Of a stretch of DNA of 34,043 bases, positions 8,466 through 16,217 are shown in pieces. Each line of letters opens with the position of its first letter. Positions within the stretch are counted from its first letter, which is position 1. This DNA comes from an uncultured Cellvibrionales bacterium (GTDB lineage: Bacteria; Pseudomonadota; Gammaproteobacteria; Pseudomonadales; Cellvibrionaceae). The notes beneath the pieces are model-generated. The model saw only the letters and a list, made by a program, of their open reading frames with translations, had not been told where the DNA came from and did not search any database. Both the position numbers and the translations under genes were made by a program. The stretch is taken from positions 1 to 34,043 of the forward strand of contig CAJWBQ010000043.1 of NCBI GenBank assembly GCA_913020115.1, given 5' to 3'.

Positions 8466-11117
8466 ATGCTAGAGGATATTGATGCCCTCGAAACCCGCGA
8501 ATGGCTCGATGCACTACACGCTGTTATTCGTCACGAAGGCAAAGAGCGCGCCGCGTTTTTATTGAAACAACTCGGCGATCGCGCCACTGACGCTGGCGTG
8601 CAACTTCCGGCAGCAATTACCACTCCTTACCGTAATACTATCCCTGTCACCTCTGAAAGACGCATGCCTGGCGACCTATTTATGGAGCGTCGAATCCGCT
8701 CTTTAATTCGCTGGAATGCGCTCGCAATGGTGATGCGCGCCAATGACAATGACGATGGTTTGGGTGGGCATATTTCCAGCTTCTCGTCCGCCGCCACTTT
8801 GTACGATATTGGCTTCAACTATTTCTTCCGCGGCCCAGATGGCGATCATCCGGGCGATTTGGTCTACTTCCAAGGGCACAGTGCCCCCGGTATGTATGCG
8901 CGCTCTTATCTCGAAGGGCGATTGAACGAAGATCAACTGGACAGCTTTCGACGCGAAGTGGACGGCGGCGGTCTTTCCTCTTACCCGCACCCCTGGTTAA
9001 TGCCTGATTACTGGCAGTTCCCCACAGTTTCTATGGGCCTTGGCCCCATCCAAGCCATTTATCAAGCGCACATTATGCGTTACCTGTCTGCACGCGGCTT
9101 AGCACCACGTGGCGACCGCAAAGTGTGGGCCTTTTTAGGTGACGGCGAGTGTGATGAGCCAGAAGCCTTGGGCGCCATTTCGCTAGCGGGTCGCGAGCAT
9201 CTGGAAAACCTGATTTTTGTCATTAACTGTAACCTCCAGCGCCTTGATGGCCCTGTGCGAGGCAACGGCAAAATCATTCAAGAACTGGAAGGTGTGTTTC
9301 GTGGCGCCGGCTGGAATGTTATTAAAGTGGTGTGGGGTCGACACTGGGACGCACTGCTGGAAAAAGACACCACTGGTCTATTGCAAAAACGCATGGACGA
9401 AGTATGTGACGGCGAGTTGCAAAACTATAAAGCCAACGGTGGCGCTTACACTCGCAAGCATTTCTTTGGCAAATACCCAGAGCTGCTTGAATTGGTTAAA
9501 GACCTTTCTGATGAAGATATTATGTATCTTAATCGCGGCGGTCACGATCCCTTTAAAGTGTATGCCGCTTACGCAGAGGCGAGCAACAGCACCGGTCACC
9601 CTACAGTGATTCTGGCGCAAACCGTTAAGGGTTACGGAATGGGAGACGGCGAAGCCGCTAACATTTCTCACTCTGTGAAAAAACTCGACGTCGAAGATTT
9701 GAAAAGTTTTCGCGATCGCTTTGGCATCCCCATCAGCGATGATGAGCTGAAAAGTGTGCCTTACTATCGTCCGGCGCCCGACAGCCCTGAAATGGTGTAC
9801 ATGCAAAAACGCCGTACCGCATTGAGTGGCTATCTGCCGTCGCGAGATGGCGAGTTTGAAGCCATGAAAGTACCGGCACTTGAAACCTTTAAAGGGCAGC
9901 TGAAGAGCAGTGGTGAGCGCGAAGTTTCAACCACAATGTCGTTTGTACGTATTTTGTCTTCGCTGGTTAAAGACAAAAACATTGGTGAGCGAATTGTCCC
10001 CATCGTTCCTGATGAGGCGCGTACATTTGGTATGGAAGGCATGTTCCGCCAGTTGGGAATTTACTCTTCGGCCGGGCAGAAATACACGCCCCACGACGCC
10101 GATCAAATAATGTATTACAAAGAAGATAAGAAAGGTCAGATCCTCGAAGAGGGCATTAACGAAGCGGGTGCAATGTCGGGCTGGATTGCTTGCGCAACGT
10201 CTTATGCCAACAACGATTGCCCGATGATTCCTTTTTATATTTTCTACTCAATGTTTGGTTTCCAGCGCATTGGCGATTTGGCTTGGGCCGCAGGTGACAG
10301 TCAGGCACGTGGTTTCTTGATTGGTGCAACTGCCGGTCGCACCACGCTCAATGGCGAAGGTTTGCAGCATCAAGATGGCCACAGTCACGTGATGGCGAAT
10401 ACCATTCCAAACTGTCGCACTTACGACCCCACATACGGTTTTGAGCTGGCGGTAATTATCCAAAACGGTATGCATAGAATGTTTACCGAAAAAGAAAATT
10501 GCTTCTACTACATCACAACAATGAATGAGAACTACGTTCATCCCGATATGCCAGTGAACGCGGAAGAGGGCATTATCAAGGGCATGTACCAACTTGAGGT
10601 GACTAAAAAGAAGAAGCCTAAGTTGCAGGTGCAGTTGATGGGCGCCGGTTCAATTTTGCGTGAAGTTAGAGCCGCCGCCATTGTGCTGCGCGAAGACTAC
10701 GGCGTTGAATCAGATGTTTGGAGCCTTACCAGCATCAATGAATTGACTCGCGACGGTCAGAGAGCTCAGCGTTGGAACATGATGCACCCAGAAGCTGAAC
10801 CACGAGTGCCATACATTACTCAGCAGTTGGCCAGTGCTAAAGGCCCAGTGATTGCGGCTACCGATTATTTGAAAACCTACGCAGAACAGTTGCGGGCATT
10901 CATCCCCAACAGTTTTAGCGTTTTAGGTACTGAAGGTTTTGGTCGCAGTGATACTCGCGCAAACCTGCGCCGCTTCTTTGAAGTGGATTGCAACTACGTT
11001 GTCATTGCCGCTTTGAAAGCTTTGAGCGATGAAGGCCAGCTCGAGGCTAAAGTAGTTAGCAAAGCAATGAAGCAGTTGGGCGTTGATCCGGAAAAATTAG
11101 ATCCAATGAGCTGTTAA
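8466..11117 (+). CDS. aceE: Pyruvate dehydrogenase E1 component, homodimeric type
   Basis: 883 residues, the usual length for AceE of gammaproteobacteria. The N-terminal part has the AceE-type stretches SSFSSAATLYDIGFNYFFRG and FQGHSAPGMYARSYLEGRL. The thiamine diphosphate motif starts at GDGECDEPEA (about residues 225-234) and ends near NCNLQRLDGP; the pyrimidine-domain glutamate region is in EEGINEAGAMSGWIA, and GEGLQHQDGHSH contains conserved active-site histidines. AceE decarboxylates pyruvate with thiamine diphosphate and reductively acetylates the lipoyl groups of AceF, feeding acetyl-CoA to the TCA cycle. GAGGAG six nt before the ATG supports the start. aceF follows after 86-92 nt but with a terminator-like hairpin between. 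The E3 gene lpd is not in the window. Confidence 0.97.
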   Translation: MLEDIDALETREWLDALHAVIRHEGKERAAFLLKQLGDRATDAGVQLPAAITTPYRNTIPVTSERRMPGDLFMERRIRSLIRWNALAMVMRANDNDDGLGGHISSFSSAATLYDIGFNYFFRGPDGDHPGDLVYFQGHSAPGMYARSYLEGRLNEDQLDSFRREVDGGGLSSYPHPWLMPDYWQFPTVSMGLGPIQAIYQAHIMRYLSARGLAPRGDRKVWAFLGDGECDEPEALGAISLAGREHLENLIFVINCNLQRLDGPVRGNGKIIQELEGVFRGAGWNVIKVVWGRHWDALLEKDTTGLLQKRMDEVCDGELQNYKANGGAYTRKHFFGKYPELLELVKDLSDEDIMYLNRGGHDPFKVYAAYAEASNSTGHPTVILAQTVKGYGMGDGEAANISHSVKKLDVEDLKSFRDRFGIPISDDELKSVPYYRPAPDSPEMVYMQKRRTALSGYLPSRDGEFEAMKVPALETFKGQLKSSGEREVSTTMSFVRILSSLVKDKNIGERIVPIVPDEARTFGMEGMFRQLGIYSSAGQKYTPHDADQIMYYKEDKKGQILEEGINEAGAMSGWIACATSYANNDCPMIPFYIFYSMFGFQRIGDLAWAAGDSQARGFLIGATAGRTTLNGEGLQHQDGHSHVMANTIPNCRTYDPTYGFELAVIIQNGMHRMFTEKENCFYYITTMNENYVHPDMPVNAEEGIIKGMYQLEVTKKKKPKLQVQLMGAGSILREVRAAAIVLREDYGVESDVWSLTSINELTRDGQRAQRWNMMHPEAEPRVPYITQQLASAKGPVIAATDYLKTYAEQLRAFIPNSFSVLGTEGFGRSDTRANLRRFFEVDCNYVVIAALKALSDEGQLEAKVVSKAMKQLGVDPEKLDPMSC

Positions 11118-11128
11118 GACAATGCGCC

Positions 11129-11158
11129 GGGGCCAAATTATAAAGGCCCCTGTTTTTT
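11129..11158 (+). terminator. Terminator-like hairpin between aceE and aceF
   Basis: GGGGCC (11129-11134) and GGCCCC (11145-11150) form a 6-bp all-GC stem with a 10-nt loop, followed by TG and six T (11153-11158). This has the form of an intrinsic terminator and sits inside an operon that is normally cotranscribed, so it could reduce aceF relative to aceE. Confidence 0.7.
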
Positions 11159-11198
11159 GCCCCTGATATTGTTCAGCTGGGTGTTTAATAAAATTAGC

Positions 11199-11204
11199 AA
11201 GGAG
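11199..11204 (+). promoter_or_regulatory. Shine-Dalgarno deciding the aceF start
   Basis: AAGGAG is five nt upstream of the GTG at 11210. An in-frame GTG at 11204 overlaps this site and so cannot be the start. Confidence 0.75.
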
Positions 11205-11209
11205 TGACA

Positions 11210-12826
11210 GTGACAATTCAAGTGATCACGGTTCCCGATCTCGGCGGCGCAGATGCTGTTGATGTTATTGAGGTGTGTGTAGCACCGGGCGATGTTGTAG
11301 AAGTAGAGCAGTCGCTGGTGGTGTTAGAAACTGACAAAGCCTCCATGGAAATTCCCAGCACTCACGCGGGCACTATTGTGTCGGTTAAAGTTAATGAGGG
11401 CGATTCTATCTCGGAAGGCTCTGCGCTGGTTGAGCTGGAAATAGAGGCCGCCGAGCAGGCGGCGCCTGCAGCAGACATTCCCGAGCCAGTTGTTGAAGCG
11501 CCTAGTGCGGCAGCACCTGCCGCCAGTGAGCCTGCCGCGGCAGCCTCAGCTGAGCAGACGGTTACAGTGCCGGACGTTGGCACAGACGAAGACGTTGATG
11601 TTATTGAAATTTGTGTCGCCGTTGGCGATACCGTCAGTGAAGGTGATTCACTGATTGTCTTGGAAACCGACAAGGCTTCCATTGAAATTCCAGCCCCGGC
11701 GGGCGGCAAAGTTTTAAGCTTGAGTGTCAATGAGGGCGATAAAATTGCCAGTGGTGCAGCCATCGCTGTGCTTTTGGTAGAGGGCAGCGCCCCAGCCCCG
11801 GAAAGTAGTGCTCCAGTGGCACAGGCAGAAGCTCCAGCGGCACCTCAGCCCAAGGCTGCGGCACCGGCCGCCCCTGCGGCAATAGCCACGCCTAGCAATG
11901 AATCTACGGCGGAATCTGATGACGGTGCTTACGCTGGCCCCGCAGTGCGTAAGTTGGCACGACAGATGGGCGTAGACCTGAGCAAGGTCAAAGGTGGAGG
12001 CCCGCGCGGGCGTCTAACAAAGGACGATATTCGCGCTTATGTCACCAAAGCAGTTGACCTTGCTACCAGTGGTAAAGTCACTGGCGGCAGTGGCATACCT
12101 GCCATCCCAGCAGTTGATTTTGCGAAGTTTGGCGATGTTGAATTGGTAAAAATGACCAAGATTCAAAAAATTACCGCCAACAATATGTCTCGCAATTGGC
12201 TTAACGTACCTCACGTCACCCAATTTGACGACGCTGATATTACTGAGCTTGAAACCTTCCGCAAAGGCATGAAAGCCGAAGCGGAAAAGCGCGGCGTTAA
12301 ATTAACCCCGCTGCCATTTTTATTGAAGGCCTGTGCCGCGGCATTGCGTTACGAGCCAGCGTTTAATGTTTCGATGCACAGTGACGGTGAACACATCGTT
12401 AAAAAGGATTATGTAAACATCGGTATCGCTGTGGCGACGCCAGCGGGGCTTATGGTTCCGGTGATTCGCGATGTAGACAAAAAAGGCTTGTGGGAATTGG
12501 CTGAAGAGTCAAATGCAATGGCGAAGAAAGCCCGCGATGGCAAGTTGATGCCCATGGACATGCAGGGCGGATGTTTCAGCATTTCTAGCCTTGGTGCAAT
12601 GGGTGGAACAGGTTTCACGCCCATTGTGAATGCCCCCGAGGTCGCCATTTTGGGTGTGTCGAAAGCCGATATTAAACCGAAGTGGGACGGCCAAGAGTTT
12701 CAGCCTCGCAATATGTTGCCACTGTGTTTGTCTTACGATCACCGCGCAATTAATGGCGCCGACGCCGGTAATTTTATGACCTTCCTGGTGTCTGCGATAG
12801 GCGATATACGCCGACTATTGTTGTAG
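11210..12826 (+). CDS. aceF: Pyruvate dehydrogenase E2, dihydrolipoamide acetyltransferase
   Basis: 538 residues from GTG. Two lipoyl domains are visible, each with an ETDKAS motif: lipoyl lysines K43 and K155. They are joined by Ala/Pro-rich linkers that let the lipoyl arms swing. A peripheral-subunit binding domain (AGPAVRKLARQMGVDLSKVK, about 243-280) follows, then the catalytic domain ending with H511 and N515 in YDHRAINGAD. N at this place instead of the more common D is also known from the Azotobacter enzyme, so it is not a defect. AceF forms the core of the complex and transfers acetyl groups to CoA. The number of lipoyl domains varies among bacteria (one to three); here it is two. A strong terminator follows. 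Confidence 0.97.
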   Translation: MTIQVITVPDLGGADAVDVIEVCVAPGDVVEVEQSLVVLETDKASMEIPSTHAGTIVSVKVNEGDSISEGSALVELEIEAAEQAAPAADIPEPVVEAPSAAAPAASEPAAAASAEQTVTVPDVGTDEDVDVIEICVAVGDTVSEGDSLIVLETDKASIEIPAPAGGKVLSLSVNEGDKIASGAAIAVLLVEGSAPAPESSAPVAQAEAPAAPQPKAAAPAAPAAIATPSNESTAESDDGAYAGPAVRKLARQMGVDLSKVKGGGPRGRLTKDDIRAYVTKAVDLATSGKVTGGSGIPAIPAVDFAKFGDVELVKMTKIQKITANNMSRNWLNVPHVTQFDDADITELETFRKGMKAEAEKRGVKLTPLPFLLKACAAALRYEPAFNVSMHSDGEHIVKKDYVNIGIAVATPAGLMVPVIRDVDKKGLWELAEESNAMAKKARDGKLMPMDMQGGCFSISSLGAMGGTGFTPIVNAPEVAILGVSKADIKPKWDGQEFQPRNMLPLCLSYDHRAINGADAGNFMTFLVSAIGDIRRLLL

Positions 12827-12852
12827 GTATTTACTGATTTTCCGTCCGGTTC

Positions 12853-12885
12853 GGCCGCCTAGCATTTGCAGGCGGCCTTTTTTTT
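12853..12885 (+). terminator. Rho-independent terminator after aceF
   Basis: Perfect 8-bp stem GGCCGCCT / AGGCGGCC with a 9-nt loop, followed directly by eight T (12878-12885). It is a textbook intrinsic terminator, 26 nt after the aceF stop. Confidence 0.93.
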
Positions 12886-12971
12886 GCCTCAAATATGAGG
12901 GATTTATTTTCTGCCGCGAATTATTTAGTTCTGAGTAGTCATTCGTAGTTCAATCGCAAGGAGGCGAGTAT

Positions 12972-13658
12972 ATGAACGGTTTAAGCAGTCGTGAGTCAGG
13001 TGAAAAATTTGTCGGCAGTGTTTACGAGGTATTGAAGCAAAAAATAATCCGCAGTGTCTATGAGCCGGGCGAACGTTTGAATATAGAAACGCTGGCCGAA
13101 AGTTTAGAAGTGAGTGCAACCCCCGTGCGTGAATGCCTCAATCGTTTGGTGGCAGAAGATTTATTAGAGCTTGTACCGCGAGTTGGCTTTTTTACCAAGC
13201 CGGTTCTAGAGGGTTCTGTTCGCGAACTCTACGAGCTTAACTTTGCACTATTAAATTGGGCCATTGATTTAGCCGATAACGATTTAAGTGTGCAAAACAA
13301 TGCCGTTCACGAGCCCTCGCGGCCCTACCTTCAAGTGTTGTCCACCAGCGCTCGCCAATCGCCTGACATGCTCGCCAGTCTAAGCAGTAAAATGTTCCTG
13401 AATTTGGCCTTGCTTTCAGGTAACCAAGAGCTTATTGCCCGCATTGGCAATATCAACGACAGGCTGTATTACATTCGCAAAGTAGAGGCAGTCTGTGCGA
13501 AAAGGCCAGACCAATATATTCTGGTTTTATGTAAGGCCATAGCCCACCAAGACTACAGTGCAACGAGGGCAGCCTTGGTTGAATACCACAATGAATGCTT
13601 GTTGGTGTTGCGTAATGTGGTCAAGACCTTGAGAATGTCTACTATACCTTGTCGCTAA
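12972..13658 (+). CDS. GntR-family transcriptional regulator
   Basis: 228 residues with a clear N-terminal winged helix: YEVLKQKIIRSVYEPGERLN, then ETLAESLEVSATPVRECLNR as the helix-turn-helix, and a wing (ELVPRVGFFT). AAGGAGG seven nt upstream gives a strong start. The C-terminal part is helical and FCD-like in layout (SGNQELIARI, then ALVEYHNECLLVL), but two of the usual FCD metal-binding histidines seem to be replaced by hydrophobic residues, so ligand binding may not be metal-based. Such regulators usually control neighbouring catabolic genes and bind a small acid or amino compound. The likely target is the adjacent downstream peptidase / flavoprotein unit; the inverted repeat at 13662-13697 is between them. 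Target assignment is inference. Confidence 0.85.
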   Translation: MNGLSSRESGEKFVGSVYEVLKQKIIRSVYEPGERLNIETLAESLEVSATPVRECLNRLVAEDLLELVPRVGFFTKPVLEGSVRELYELNFALLNWAIDLADNDLSVQNNAVHEPSRPYLQVLSTSARQSPDMLASLSSKMFLNLALLSGNQELIARIGNINDRLYYIRKVEAVCAKRPDQYILVLCKAIAHQDYSATRAALVEYHNECLLVLRNVVKTLRMSTIPCR

Positions 13659-13661
13659 CTT

Positions 13662-13697
13662 GCACTTGGCCTAAGTCATCATTCTTAGGCTAAGTGC
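13662..13697. repeat. 14-bp inverted repeat between the GntR gene and the aminopeptidase gene
   Basis: GCACTTGGCCTAAG and CTTAGGCTAAGTGC form 14 base pairs (one G-U in RNA) around the 8-nt loop TCATCATT. It starts four nt after the regulator stop and ends 41 nt before the peptidase ATG. There is no T run after it. It may be a weak or rho-assisted terminator, an RNA processing site, or an operator. Confidence 0.75.
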
Positions 13698-13737
13698 CGT
13701 TGGCGGGCATTCAGCACATTAATATCGAGATAACTTT

Positions 13738-15504
13738 ATGCACAATGTTGAGCAATTACAGGCGTGGCTTAAAGAACAGGAACTGGCCGGTATCGTTATT
13801 TACAGTTCTGATGAATTTCAAAACGAATATACGCCACCCTCTGGGCGCCGGCTTAACTGGGCTACGGGCTTCAGTGGTTCTGTGGGGCAAGCCGTTGTGC
13901 TGCAAAATAGCGCCGCGGTGTTTGTTGACGGTCGATATACGGTTCAAGCCCATCAGCAAGTAGACCCCGAGCGTTTCACCGTAGAGTCTTTAGTGCCTGG
14001 TGCCGTGCCCGCTTGGCTCAAGGGCCAGATGCAGGCAGAGCAGAAAATTGCCCTAGATCCTAAGCTGCACACCGGTGCAGAGGTGGCAGCGCTCAGGGAG
14101 GCCCTAGCCGGAGTTGCAGCTTCTTTGGTAGAGCTTGAGCTCAACCCCCTTGATGAGCTGTGGAAAGATAGACCCGCGCCAGAGCGAGAAGCTGTGGAAA
14201 TTTACGCTCTGCATTACGCGGGCCAGAGCAGCGTTGAAAAGCGTCTCGCGCTAGGCGAAACCCTGAAAGAGCAGGGCCTTAGTGCCTACATGCTCACCGC
14301 GCCCGAAGAGTTGGCTTGGCTGCTTAATATTCGTGGCCAAGATCTGCCTGCCACCCCTGTTTGTTTGAGTTATGCCTTAATGGAGGCCTCCGGCGACGTC
14401 TATTGGTTCCTTGACGAATCGCGAATATCTGAAGCTCAGCGTCAGCAGTTAGACGAGGGCATTACACTGGTGAAGCCCGATGATCTTGAGAGTTTTCTAA
14501 TCCGTCAAAGCTTCAGCGGGCCTGTGGCTATTAACCCGGCCCGAACCCCTTGGCACATTCACAAAATTCTCGCGGCTTTAGTAGGCGTTGCACCGACCAA
14601 TGTGCTGGAAGTGAGTAAGGCCTGTAAGAATGAGGTGGAGCTTGAGGGGGCTCGCAATGCCCAGCATATAGACGGCATCGCGATGATTAAATTTCTAGCT
14701 TGGATAGAAAGCTCTGTGCCTCAGTTTCAAGTTACCGAGTTAGACGTGGTTGAGAAAGTCACTGAGTTTCGTCAGGCCTCCACTGCCTTTGACTGCATTA
14801 GCTTCACGCCAATTTCCGCCAGTGGCCCCAATGCCGCACTCGCCCATTACAGCGTTACAGCCGAAAGTAACCGAGTCATTAATAACAGCAACATGTTTTT
14901 ACTGGACTCCGGCGGCCAATATAAAGGTGGCACTACCGATATAACTCGCACACTGTCTCTCGGTGAGGCCACAGATTTTCAAAAGAAATGTTTTACCCTG
15001 GTGCTGAAAGGCCACATCGCTCTGGCCAAGGCCCGTTTTCCGCAGGGCACCACGGGCGCTCATCTCGATGCTTTTGCGCGCCAATATTTATGGCAGGAAG
15101 GGCTCGATTACGCCCATGGCACAGGCCACGGCGTGGGCAGTTACTTAAGTGTACACGAAGGGCCAACTTCCATTAGCAAGCGCCCAATTGCCGAAGCCTT
15201 AAGGCCTGGCATGATTATGTCCAATGAACCCGGTTATTACCTCGAGGGGGAGTTTGGTATTCGCATAGAAAATTTGGTGATTGTAAAAGAAGCCCCCCAA
15301 GAGGGTTTTCTAGAATTTGAAACCATCACTGAAGTGCCCTTAGACCCTGGCTTAGTAGAGGTGTCAATGTTGAGCGCTGAAGAAAAAAATTGGTTGAGAG
15401 ACTATCACGAGCGCATTACCAAGCGATTCTCTCATGAGTTAGAAGGTGAAACCCGTCGCTGGCTTGCGCAAAAAGTGGAATTTTTTCTGGCTTTATCCGA
15501 GTAA
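13738..15504 (+). CDS. Xaa-Pro aminopeptidase (M24B, aminopeptidase P, long form)
   Basis: 588 residues: two N-terminal creatinase-like domains (one starts MHNVEQLQAWLKEQELAGIV) followed by the pita-bread catalytic domain. All five metal ligands are visible: D390 (LLDSGGQYKGG), D401 (TTDITRTL), H464 (HGTGHGVGSY), E497 (NEPGYY) and E511 (IRIENLV). The length and the layout are those of the three-domain type, which removes an N-terminal residue preceding proline; it has no signal peptide and is expected in the cytosol. It lies after the GntR gene and 17 nt before the flavoprotein gene, with which it is probably cotranscribed. A peptide importer operon starts about 2.3 kb downstream, so it may process imported proline-containing peptides (inference). 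Confidence 0.93.
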   Translation: MHNVEQLQAWLKEQELAGIVIYSSDEFQNEYTPPSGRRLNWATGFSGSVGQAVVLQNSAAVFVDGRYTVQAHQQVDPERFTVESLVPGAVPAWLKGQMQAEQKIALDPKLHTGAEVAALREALAGVAASLVELELNPLDELWKDRPAPEREAVEIYALHYAGQSSVEKRLALGETLKEQGLSAYMLTAPEELAWLLNIRGQDLPATPVCLSYALMEASGDVYWFLDESRISEAQRQQLDEGITLVKPDDLESFLIRQSFSGPVAINPARTPWHIHKILAALVGVAPTNVLEVSKACKNEVELEGARNAQHIDGIAMIKFLAWIESSVPQFQVTELDVVEKVTEFRQASTAFDCISFTPISASGPNAALAHYSVTAESNRVINNSNMFLLDSGGQYKGGTTDITRTLSLGEATDFQKKCFTLVLKGHIALAKARFPQGTTGAHLDAFARQYLWQEGLDYAHGTGHGVGSYLSVHEGPTSISKRPIAEALRPGMIMSNEPGYYLEGEFGIRIENLVIVKEAPQEGFLEFETITEVPLDPGLVEVSMLSAEEKNWLRDYHERITKRFSHELEGETRRWLAQKVEFFLALSE

Positions 15505-15521
15505 TAACTCACTGAACAACA

Positions 15522-16205
15522 ATGGGAATGAAAATGGTAGATTCAAAGATTGATGATATTCCATTGAGTTTTGATGCTCAGGCCCCCGAGGCGATGATAA
15601 AGTCGGCGAGCCAATTTCACGATGCAATAAAAACTCGCCGTACAGTGCGCGACTTCAGTGATGAGAAGTTTCCTCGTCAGGTTATCGAAGAAGCGTTACG
15701 TGTGGCGGGCACAGCGCCCAGCGGTGCAAATATGCAGCCCTGGCATTTTGTTGTGGTAGAAAACCCAGCGATAAAAAAAGAAATTCGTTTGGCGGCAGAG
15801 CAGGAGGAGCGGGAATTTTATGATCGTCGCGCCTCTGAAGAATGGTTGGACGCTTTGGCGCCGCTCGGTACCGACGCTGAAAAACCATTTTTAGAAACCG
15901 CGCCTTACTTAATCGCTATTTTCAGCAAAAAATTCAGCTTTGATGACGAGGGTGGCAAGCAGAAAAATTATTACACTAGTGAGTCTGTAGGCATCGCCAC
16001 GGGTTTTTTGATCGCCGCACTTCACTTGGCAGGGGTGGCCACGCTGACTCACACGCCAAGCCCAATGAAATTTTTGAATAAAATACTGGGGCGTCCAGAC
16101 AGTGAGCGACCGTTTTTGCTCTTAGTTACAGGTTACCCAAAAACAGACGCCAGAGTGCCAAATATATCTAGGTTTCCCCTAGAGGAAACCACCAGTTTCA
16201 TTTGA
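15522..16205 (+). CDS. Iodotyrosine deiodinase-like nitroreductase-family flavoprotein
   Basis: 227 residues of the nitroreductase fold. FMN-contacting motifs are RRTVRDF (R39-R43) and TAPSGANMQPWHF (S67). What marks the subgroup is the lid: E96, Y100 and K121 (EREFY and GTDAEKPFLETAP) have exactly the spacing of E157, Y161 and K182, which bind the amino acid part of the substrate in human iodotyrosine deiodinase. The segments HTPSPMKFLNKILGRP and GYPKTDARVP also match. Deiodinases of this type reductively remove iodine, and also bromine or chlorine, from halotyrosines using FMN. The bacterial protein lacks a membrane anchor and should be cytosolic. ATGs at 15522, 15528 and 15534 are all possible; GGGA at 15524-15527 favours 15534 slightly. 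Activity is inferred, not shown. Confidence 0.85.
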   Translation: MGMKMVDSKIDDIPLSFDAQAPEAMIKSASQFHDAIKTRRTVRDFSDEKFPRQVIEEALRVAGTAPSGANMQPWHFVVVENPAIKKEIRLAAEQEEREFYDRRASEEWLDALAPLGTDAEKPFLETAPYLIAIFSKKFSFDDEGGKQKNYYTSESVGIATGFLIAALHLAGVATLTHTPSPMKFLNKILGRPDSERPFLLLVTGYPKTDARVPNISRFPLEETTSFI

Positions 16206-16217
16206 CTCTACCGCGGC

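Noticed and set aside
11362..11763. 133-codon Ala/Ser-rich antisense ORF in aceF.
   Set aside because: It mirrors the low-complexity Ala/Pro linkers and lipoyl domains of aceF; no independent evidence.
11450..11900. Repetitive GCA/CCG-rich DNA in aceF, first suspected as a tandem repeat array.
   Set aside because: It encodes the normal Ala/Pro-rich interdomain linkers and duplicated lipoyl domains.
12740..12754. AceF catalytic motif has N515 instead of the common Asp (DHRAINGAD).
   Set aside because: Asn at this place, four residues after the catalytic His, is known from the Azotobacter E2, so it is a normal lineage variant.
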